Shown here one piece after another: positions 58,102 through 64,000 of a stretch of DNA of 64,000 bases (position 1 is the stretch's first letter; each line of letters starts with the position of its first letter). This DNA is from Streptomyces sp. DG2A-72. Lineage in GTDB: Bacteria; Actinomycetota; Actinomycetes; Streptomycetales; Streptomycetaceae. The stretch spans positions 1,302,001 to 1,366,000 of the forward strand of contig NZ_JASTLC010000001.1 in the NCBI RefSeq assembly GCF_030499575.1. The letters are read 5' to 3'. Position numbers and translations under genes: made by a program. Under the pieces are notes generated by a model. The model had not been told where the DNA came from, made no database searches, and saw only the letters and a program-made list of their open reading frames with translations.

Positions 58102-60579
58102 CTATCCGCGTACCTCTCCCAGTCCCCGCAGCCGCAGATCCCGCGCCGACGCCCCGACCCACACCACGCGCAGGCCCGTGCCGAGTGCCCAGTCATGGCG
58201 GTTCGGGTCCCACGAGGAGAGGGTGCGGGCGGCGACGTGCACGGTGACGCGGCGCTGTTCGCCCGGGAGCAGGGAGAGTCGCCGATAGGCGCCCAGCACC
58301 CGTACGGCCTGGTCGAGTGGGAGGTCGGGCGATTTCCCGACGTACACCTGCGGCACGGCGACACCGGCGCGCCGGCCCGTGTTGCGGACGGTGAAGGTGA
58401 CGTCGAGCCCGCGGCCGGCGGGGCGCACGGACAGGTCCTCGTAGGAGAAGGAGGTGTACGACAGCCCGTGCCCGAAGGGGAACAGGGGCGGCACGCCCTC
58501 GGCCTCGTACCAGCGGTAGCCGAGGTGGATGCCCTCCGTGTACTCCTCACGGCCGCCGACACCGGGGTAGCGGGCGGCGTTGCCGGCGACGGGATGGTGG
58601 TCGTCGTCGACGGGGAAGGTCTGGGTGAGCCGGCCGCCGGGGTCGCAGTCTCCGAACAGGACGGCGGCGGTGGCGGCGGCGCCCTCCTGGCCCGGGTAGT
58701 ACATCTGGAGCACGGCGCCGGTGCGCGTGAGCCATGGCATCGACGTGGCGCACGAGGTGTTGAGGACGACGGTGGTGCGCGGGTTCGCCGAGGTCACCGC
58801 GTCGATCAGCTCATCCTGGTGGCCGGGGAGCGCGATGGTGGTGCGGTCCTGGCCCTCGGTGGCGTCCTCGTAGGCGAACAGGACGACATGCCGGGCGGCG
58901 CGAGCGGCCCGTACCGCCTCGGCGACGTCCTGCGTGCGGATCGCGCCGGTGGTGTGCCGCAGCCGGAACAGCTGGCCGGTGTCCCCGCCCCGCGCGGTGA
59001 TCTTCAGGGTGTGCTTGCCCTTGGTGAGGCGCAGGGTCGTGCGGCGCACGGACAGCTGGTCGGGCGCGGTGTAGATGAGGCCGCCGCTGAACCATTCGCC
59101 GTAGCCGGGCTTGACCGGGAAGAGTTCCTTGCCGTCGACGAGGACCTTGGGGCGGAGGTCGGCCGCGCCCGAGTAGTGGATGACGAAGGTCCATTCATCG
59201 GTTTCGGCGACGGTCAGTTCACCGTCGTATGTCCATGTCTTCCCGGCACCGACGCCCTGGCCCTCGCTCTTGAAGCCGGGGGAGAGCGCGGACGCCGGGA
59301 GCGGTCTGCCGTAGAGGTCCTCGCCGAGCGCGTACGTCACCTTCGCGGCCCGTCCGGCGCGCACCCGGATGGCGTCGAGGGGGCTGTCGGCGCGGTCGGG
59401 GACGACATGGGCGCTGCCGCCGCCGCTGACGAAGGGCAGTTCGCCGGTCGGGCCGATCACCGCGATGTCCCCGGCGGCCAGCGGGAGGGTGCCGCGCTCG
59501 TTGTGCAGCAGGGTCGCGCCCGCCTTGGCGACCTCCAGGGCGACGGCCGCACCCGCCTTGGCGTCCCGGTCGGGGCGGGTCGGGGCGCTGCCGTCGAGCA
59601 GCCCGAAGCGGTCCATCACGGTGAGGATGCGGCGTACCGCCTGGTCGATGTGCTGCTCGGGCACGCTGCGGTTCTGCGCGGCCTTCTTCAGGGCCTCGCC
59701 GAAATAGACGTCGCCCGGCATCTCCATGTCGAGCCCGGCGGTGAGGGCCTTGGCGGTGCTGTGCGCGGCCCGCCAGTCCGTCATCACCCAGCCGTCGAAG
59801 CCCCACCGGGTGCGCAGGATGTCGGTGAGGAGGGCCTTGTTCTCGCAGGCGTAGGTGCCGTTGACCTTGTTGTACGCGCCCATGACCGCGCCGGTACCGG
59901 CCTGCACGGCCGCTTCGAAGGGACGCAGTTCGGTCTCGTGCATGGTCTGCTCGTCGACCCGCACATCGACGGTCGTACGGTCCTTCTCCTGGTTGTTCAT
60001 CGCGAAGTGCTTGACGGTCGCGATGAGCCCCTCGCCCTGGATGCCCTCGATCTCGGCGGCGACCAGGTCGGAGGAGAGCAGCGGGTCCTCGCCGAAGGTC
60101 TCGAAGTTGCGGCCCGCGTACGGGGTGCGGATGAGGTTGACCATCGGGGACAGCAGGACGTCCTGGCCGAGGGCGCGGCCCTCGCGTCCGATGACCTGTC
60201 CGTAGCGGCGGGCGAGGGCGGGGTCGAAGGCGGAGGCCAGCAGGACGGGGGCGGGCAGGGCGGTGGCGTGCCGGGTGACGCGGACTCCGGCCGGGCCGTC
60301 GGCGAGGCGCAGTGGCGGGATGCCGAGGCGTTTCACGCCGGGGACGTAGCCCGCCTGGCCCAGTGTGGCGGGGTCGGTGGCGCCGTGCAGCAGGGAGATC
60401 TTCTCGTCGAGGGTGAGCTTGGCGATGAGCGCCTCGACGCGGGGTGCGGCCCCCGCACCGGGCTTGCCCTGCGCGTGGGCGCGCGACGGCGGGGTGAGTC
60501 CGCCGGAGGCCGCCGCGGCGACGGCGATCGCGGCGCCCAGCAGACGCAGCGTGGATCGCCGGGAGACGGTGTCGGTCAT
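58102..60579 (-). CDS. Glycoside hydrolase family 3 beta-glucosidase with PA14 insert, Tat-exported
   Basis: An 825-residue enzyme. Twin-arginine signal (SRRSTLRLLG plus hydrophobic stretch ending near SRAHA). The GH3 N-terminal barrel carries the nucleophile Asp in GWVMTDWRAAHS. A PA14 domain (about residues 410-540) interrupts the GH3 C-terminal domain, as in BglX-type relatives. A fibronectin type III-like domain ends the protein (VTFTVRNTGRRAGVAVPQVYVG). Likely hydrolyses exported plant oligosaccharides. Confidence 0.93.
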   Translation of the reverse strand: MTDTVSRRSTLRLLGAAIAVAAAASGGLTPPSRAHAQGKPGAGAAPRVEALIAKLTLDEKISLLHGATDPATLGQAGYVPGVKRLGIPPLRLADGPAGVRVTRHATALPAPVLLASAFDPALARRYGQVIGREGRALGQDVLLSPMVNLIRTPYAGRNFETFGEDPLLSSDLVAAEIEGIQGEGLIATVKHFAMNNQEKDRTTVDVRVDEQTMHETELRPFEAAVQAGTGAVMGAYNKVNGTYACENKALLTDILRTRWGFDGWVMTDWRAAHSTAKALTAGLDMEMPGDVYFGEALKKAAQNRSVPEQHIDQAVRRILTVMDRFGLLDGSAPTRPDRDAKAGAAVALEVAKAGATLLHNERGTLPLAAGDIAVIGPTGELPFVSGGGSAHVVPDRADSPLDAIRVRAGRAAKVTYALGEDLYGRPLPASALSPGFKSEGQGVGAGKTWTYDGELTVAETDEWTFVIHYSGAADLRPKVLVDGKELFPVKPGYGEWFSGGLIYTAPDQLSVRRTTLRLTKGKHTLKITARGGDTGQLFRLRHTTGAIRTQDVAEAVRAARAARHVVLFAYEDATEGQDRTTIALPGHQDELIDAVTSANPRTTVVLNTSCATSMPWLTRTGAVLQMYYPGQEGAAATAAVLFGDCDPGGRLTQTFPVDDDHHPVAGNAARYPGVGGREEYTEGIHLGYRWYEAEGVPPLFPFGHGLSYTSFSYEDLSVRPAGRGLDVTFTVRNTGRRAGVAVPQVYVGKSPDLPLDQAVRVLGAYRRLSLLPGEQRRVTVHVAARTLSSWDPNRHDWALGTGLRVVWVGASARDLRLRGLGEVRG

Positions 60580-60797
60580 GGGCCGTCACTCCTTCGGTGT
60601 GCGGGCACGACGGTGTGACCGCGGACGCGCCGGGCGCCCGTGGCTGCATTCGCCCTCTGAAACGCACTATGCGCCAGAACCGACTTGACACTCCGTTAGA
60701 CACCACGGGCGGGACGGGAAAACTATGTGCGAGGGTGACTCGTGTCAGTGGCCTGACCGCACCCGATCGCATCAACGATCTGAGCAGGAACCGAGGA

Positions 60798-60827
60798 CGG
60801 GGTCACCCCCCGGGCAGGGTGACCCCG
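60798..60827 (-). terminator. Terminator after the ricin-B gene
   Basis: CGGGGTCACCC (60798-60808) and GGGTGACCCCG (60817-60827), perfect 11-bp stem, 3 bp downstream of the stop of the minus-strand gene at 60831. Confidence 0.85.
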
Positions 60828-60830
60828 TGA

Positions 60831-62576
60831 TCAGTGGAGAGCGGCTTCAAGAGTCGCGACGACGGACGCGGTCGCCGCTGACGCCGCGTGCAGGACATGA
60901 CCCTGGGCCGGAAGGCCGTCGGCACGCGCTCCCGGTGCCTCGGCATCGGGCTCGGACCCGGCCACGGCCTGGACGGAACGCGTCTGGTACTGCTCGGGCG
61001 GATCGTCCGGGCCCTGCTCCGAGGGCCGGTCCGGAGCCTTCCGCACCTCCGGCTCGGGGGCACTGGACTCCTCGGGCGCGTCGCTCCCCGGTTCGAGCAC
61101 CCACCTCTGCTTCGGGGATCCGTCCCGGTCGGTGACGACCACGTCCTTGCCCGGACCGGGTGCGACGGCCTGCCCGTTGCGCCAGCGCAGCAGCAAGTCG
61201 CCGTGCACGGTCAAGTCGTACTGCACCTGCCCCGCGTGCACCACACAGCCGGACAGCGCGACCGCTCCCCGGTCGGCGTCGGAGCCGAGGCAGAGGGACG
61301 GATCGGCGAGGCTGCGCAACAGACCGTCGTTCTCGTACGACCACCGCTGCGACCCGGCGGACGAACAGGCCGCCAGTACGGCAGCCGTACCGGGCTCCAC
61401 CCGGCCGTCGCGCACATCGAGGCACGCGTCGGCTGCCGGATTGCGGAACCTGCCGTGGCCGACCTCCGACGGCCGCTGCGCGGAGGCGGACGACGGCTGG
61501 GACGCCGCGCTCGGCCGACCGGAACTGCCGCTGGGCACCCCCCAGGTGGCCTGCGCGCCAGGGACACCGTTGTCTTCGGACCAGCCCTTGGCGGTGAGCA
61601 CGGTGGCCAGCAGCGCGAGGGAGGTCAGGCCGATTCCGACGACGACGGCCTTGGTGTGCCGTCGGGCCGGGGCGAGGAGGCCGGCGGGTGCGGGACGGTG
61701 ACGTCCGCCGCTTCTCGGACGGGCGAAGGCGCGTGCGGCGGGCAGCTCACGGCCCCCACCGCGGCCGGGCCGTGAGTCGAGATAGCGGACCGCGCCCCAG
61801 CCGAGCACCGTTTCGGCGAGCAGCACTTCCAGGCCGCCCTCGAAATGACTCAGCTGCTCGGCGGCGTGACGGCAGTACCGACACTCCATCAGATGACGTC
61901 GGACATCCGGCAGCAGCGCCCCGCCACGGCGAATCGGGACATCGAGGAGGCGGTTGTAGAAGCGGCATTCCGCAGAGGGCGCGAGTTCCCGGTGGGCGCG
62001 CACACAGCCCGCCCGGAATTGCTCCCGAGCCTGCTCGAGAGCGGCCGTCGCAGTGCCCGAATCCACCCCCAACAGACCAGCTGGTACGGATATGGGGTCG
62101 GCCTCGGCCTCGGTGTGCCAGAGCAGGCATTGCGAGGCCCCCGGAAGGGCTCGGAAAGCGCGCTCGGCGAGCCGCCGCCTTTCGGGCGTCACGGAGCGCG
62201 CCGCAAGCAGTCCGCGACCACCGGTCGGTTTGCGGAGTTCGGGCAGCACCGTGGAAATGCTCTCCTCGGCGGCCCACTCCTTGACGGTGTCCCGTACGGC
62301 CGCGAGGAGTCGGGGCCGCAGCGCGCCGCCGGTGGGCCGGCCGAGCACCTGATGGAACGCGGCGGTGGCCGCCATCGCCGCTGAACTCTCCGTGGAGGCC
62401 AGGCAGATGACTGCGTAGTCGTACGTCGCCCGCCAGTGCCGGGTCAGCAGCAGCGCGACGGCACGGCCACCGCCGTCGGGGCCGTTCAGCTGGGCGACGA
62501 GATTGCGGTCGGACTCCCCCTGGCTCACTCCGGGCCGCGGCGCGTACGGGGGCCGTGGGGGGTAGGGAGATTGCAC
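60831..62576 (-). CDS. Sigma-like/zinc-finger membrane protein with ricin B lectin domain
   Basis: A 581-residue protein from GTG 62576 (GAAGGA 9-10 bases upstream; ATG 62675 is possible but its GGAGG lies too close). The N-terminal about 170 residues resemble ECF sigma region 2/4 in degenerate form (AVALLLTRHWRATYDYAVICL; RAFRALPGASQCLLW). A zf-HC2-like segment (HLMECRYCRHAAEQL) follows. One TM helix (VVVGIGLTSLALLATVL) comes next, then an extracellular ricin B-type domain with QRW motifs (GSQRWSYEND and KQRWVLEPG) and a disordered acidic tail. Possibly a membrane-tethered sensor. The function is unknown. Confidence 0.85.
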   Translation of the reverse strand: MQSPYPPRPPYAPRPGVSQGESDRNLVAQLNGPDGGGRAVALLLTRHWRATYDYAVICLASTESSAAMAATAAFHQVLGRPTGGALRPRLLAAVRDTVKEWAAEESISTVLPELRKPTGGRGLLAARSVTPERRRLAERAFRALPGASQCLLWHTEAEADPISVPAGLLGVDSGTATAALEQAREQFRAGCVRAHRELAPSAECRFYNRLLDVPIRRGGALLPDVRRHLMECRYCRHAAEQLSHFEGGLEVLLAETVLGWGAVRYLDSRPGRGGGRELPAARAFARPRSGGRHRPAPAGLLAPARRHTKAVVVGIGLTSLALLATVLTAKGWSEDNGVPGAQATWGVPSGSSGRPSAASQPSSASAQRPSEVGHGRFRNPAADACLDVRDGRVEPGTAAVLAACSSAGSQRWSYENDGLLRSLADPSLCLGSDADRGAVALSGCVVHAGQVQYDLTVHGDLLLRWRNGQAVAPGPGKDVVVTDRDGSPKQRWVLEPGSDAPEESSAPEPEVRKAPDRPSEQGPDDPPEQYQTRSVQAVAGSEPDAEAPGARADGLPAQGHVLHAASAATASVVATLEAALH

Positions 62577-62958
62577 TGAACCATTTCCTTCCAAGCCGCT
62601 GGACGGCAATGCGAATGACGTCCGTCGGAAAGCAGGCGCCTGATTGGTGCAGACCGGAGAAAGAACCCTGACCATTACCTCCTCACGGGAGGCTCACTTT
62701 CGCACAAGCGCCTCACAGGAAACAAGAAGTTCGAGTGACTGATGTTCAAAACGCGAGAAATTCAGACTGTTACCAGCGGTATCCGTACCCGCATTCGAAA
62801 AATGCCGGAGTACGGCCGTCAAGTTGTGTGCGTCCAAAGCCGGTTGGCACACGAAATCTCCAACTTTTAGCCCAGACAAGAACCGGACCCACAGCCCCTC
62901 CGGCGCTCGCACGAAGGCCCCGGGACGCGCCCGGGGCCTTCCTCTTCACTGCCGGCGT
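62577..62958. other. Intergenic region upstream of the ricin-B gene
   Basis: About 380 bp, more A/T-rich than the surroundings. It holds the terminator at 62914-62940 and the promoter region of the minus-strand ricin-B gene. A 72-codon frame (62694-62912, minus) is not convincing. No RNA gene was recognised. Confidence 0.6.
62914..62940. terminator. Bidirectional terminator downstream of the thioesterase gene
   Basis: Perfect 11-bp stem, AAGGCCCCGGG (62914-62924) and CCCGGGGCCTT (62930-62940), loop ACGCG, 19 bp from the stop of the thioesterase gene at 62959. Confidence 0.85.
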
Positions 62959-63411
62959 TCAGCCATTGGGCCGGAGCGTCCACACAACGGTCATCTCGCC
63001 GGTGACGGCGCCGTCCTCGCGCTGGATGGCGACGGTCACCGGGAACTCCGGGCGCTTGCCCTCGTCGAGTTCGGCGACGATGTCGGCGGCCGGGCGGCCG
63101 AGCGTCGCGGTGGCCCTGACCGGCCCGAGCGCGATCTTCTTGAAGGCGATCTCGGCGTTGACCGGGAGGGGTACGGCGCGCGAGAGCTGGTCCCCGAAGG
63201 CGGCCAGGACGATCGCGCCGCTGGCCGACTCGCCGAGGGTGAACATCGCTCCGGCGTGCGGACCGCCGACGTGATTGCGGTACTCGCTCTGGTCCGGGAG
63301 GGCCAGCACGGCCTTCTCCGGAGTGGTCTCCAGGTACTCCAGGTTCAGGGTCCGAACCATCGGCACCGTGGCGGCGAGCAGTTCGCCGATCGACATCTGG
63401 TCTGCGCTCAT
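62959..63411 (-). CDS. PaaI/DUF4442-like hotdog thioesterase
   Basis: A 150-residue hotdog-fold protein from ATG 63411. NHVGGPHAGAMFTLGESASGAIVL carries the conserved active-site region and PVNAEIAFKKIALGPVRATATL forms the outer strands. Likely an acyl-CoA thioesterase; acyl chain unknown. Confidence 0.9.
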   Translation of the reverse strand: MSADQMSIGELLAATVPMVRTLNLEYLETTPEKAVLALPDQSEYRNHVGGPHAGAMFTLGESASGAIVLAAFGDQLSRAVPLPVNAEIAFKKIALGPVRATATLGRPAADIVAELDEGKRPEFPVTVAIQREDGAVTGEMTVVWTLRPNG

Positions 63412-63531
63412 GTCCGGCATGTTACCCACGAGTAGCCCAAGCTGACCAGATCTCGGTGGCCGGAGTCACCACGTCCCTGACGACCGGAAACGGGTTTGGC
63501 AAGCCGGGGCCGGAACGGGGATAGTCGGCCG

Positions 63532-64000
63532 GTGACCTCCGCCGCCGAATCCCGCGCCCGCCGCCCTCGCAGGCCCGAGTGGGCGGGCCGCAACTACAGC
63601 CTGCTGACCGCCGCCGCGGTCGTCACGAACCTGGGCAGTCACGGCGCGCTGATCGCCGCCGCGTTCGCCGTGATCGAGACCGGCGGCGACGGCGGTGACG
63701 TGGGCCTGGTGGCCGCCGCCCGCACGCTGCCGCTGGTGCTCTTCCTGCTGATCGGCGGCGCCGTCGCGGACCGGCTGCCCCGGCATCGCGTGATGGTCGC
63801 GGCGAACGCCCTCAACGTTGTCTCGCAGGGCGCGTTCGCCGTGCTGGTCCTCGCCGGCGAGCCGCAGCTGTGGCAGATGATGCTGCTGACCGCGCTGGGC
63901 GGCACCGGTCAGGCGTTCTTCAGCCCGGCCGCGGAGGGCATGCTGCTGTCCACGGTCAGCGGGGAGCAGGCGAGCCGCGCGTTCGCGGTGTTCCGGATGG
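63532..64000 (+). CDS. MFS transporter, DHA3/enterobactin-exporter-like (3' end outside window)
   Basis: Starts at GTG 63532 and is open to the right edge (156 complete codons). The N-terminus reads SLLTAAAVVTNLGSHGALIAAAFAVIE, then VGLVAAARTLPLVLFLLIGGAVADRLPRHRVMVAANALNVVSQG and QAFFSPAAEGMLLSTV. This is the N-terminal half of a DHA3-type MFS exporter (EntS/MefA-like). Divergent from the thioesterase gene with 120 bp between starts. Confidence 0.88.
   Translation, partial: MTSAAESRARRPRRPEWAGRNYSLLTAAAVVTNLGSHGALIAAAFAVIETGGDGGDVGLVAAARTLPLVLFLLIGGAVADRLPRHRVMVAANALNVVSQGAFAVLVLAGEPQLWQMMLLTALGGTGQAFFSPAAEGMLLSTVSGEQASRAFAVFRM

Noticed and set aside
62840..62910. Possible tRNA-like segment (GGTTGGCACACG... 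region)
   Set aside because: No cloverleaf with a proper T-arm GTTCGA motif and acceptor stem could be drawn on either strand.
62694..62912. 72-codon minus-strand frame upstream of the ricin-B gene
   Set aside because: No ribosome site and no recognisable family; the region is AT-rich intergenic and holds a terminator.

Overview
The window is a high-GC actinobacterial chromosome segment, almost certainly Streptomyces. The signs are codon usage dominated by G/C third positions, many GTG/TTG starts, DUF5753-type HTH and DUF7848 proteins, Tat-exported PhoD and GH3 enzymes, ECF41-type sigma and MocR regulators, and two copies of an intergenic repeat (GTGGCTTGTCGCGCAG core) that I recall as common in Streptomyces. 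No rRNA, tRNA or CRISPR array was found. Both ends cut genes: an ABC permease on the left and an MFS transporter on the right.

Region 1 (1-6.7 kb), core chromosome: ABC permease, F420-type oxidoreductase, GNAT, a translationally coupled pair of CNNM/HlyC membrane proteins, and an SGNH hydrolase.

Region 2 (about 6.68-18.73 kb), a 12-kb integrated mobile element. It lies inside the 3' end of the SGNH hydrolase gene: the first 239 codons are at 5961-6677 and the missing last 21 codons plus stop sit 12 kb away at 18722-18787, right before purB. A large serine recombinase (17233-18696, minus) abuts the right junction. The element also has an AAA helicase/RepA-like ATPase with GTGCAC iterons beyond its 3' end, an excisionase-like HTH protein, an HK97-type prohead protease fused to an HEXXH domain, several small zinc-ribbon/coiled-coil proteins, a DUF6879-XRE/DUF5753-DUF7848 regulatory cassette, a PadR regulator coupled to a putative membrane protein, and a HEPN/zinc-ribbon protein next to a membrane-anchored protein. 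Two 68-bp long-hairpin sequences in opposite orientation lie in a region with no promoter role. There are no conjugation, capsid, terminase or tail genes, so it looks like a phage satellite, a prophage remnant, or a minimal mobilisable island with accessory (possibly defence) cargo.

Region 3 (18.8-35 kb), core: purB, mug, a small hypothetical, an ABC exporter with a divergent two-component system, ROK and GntR regulators, an ECF41-like sigma factor, an alpha/beta hydrolase overlapping an EamA permease whose stop seems lost, a divergent MocR regulator, Tat-exported PhoD phosphatase, and an ACT-GNAT fusion.

Region 4 (35-47 kb): a PLP-dependent Cys/Met enzyme with divergent Lrp regulator, DUF885 hydrolase, SDR, an orphan Imm21-like protein, rhodanese with divergent Lrp, SbcCD nuclease, YigZ, SixA phosphatase, and a degenerate CysRS-like protein.

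Region 5 (47-64 kb): CoA-binding protein, formylglycine-generating enzyme, PobA hydroxylase, a divergent ArsR/CDF metal pair, YbaK deacylase, cupin-XRE regulator and DMT permease, a hexapeptide acetyltransferase, gamma carbonic anhydrase, DedA, an MFS exporter with a divergent HTH regulator sharing a 33-bp palindrome, a GH3 beta-glucosidase, a sigma-like/ricin-B membrane protein, a PaaI-like thioesterase and a partial MFS protein.
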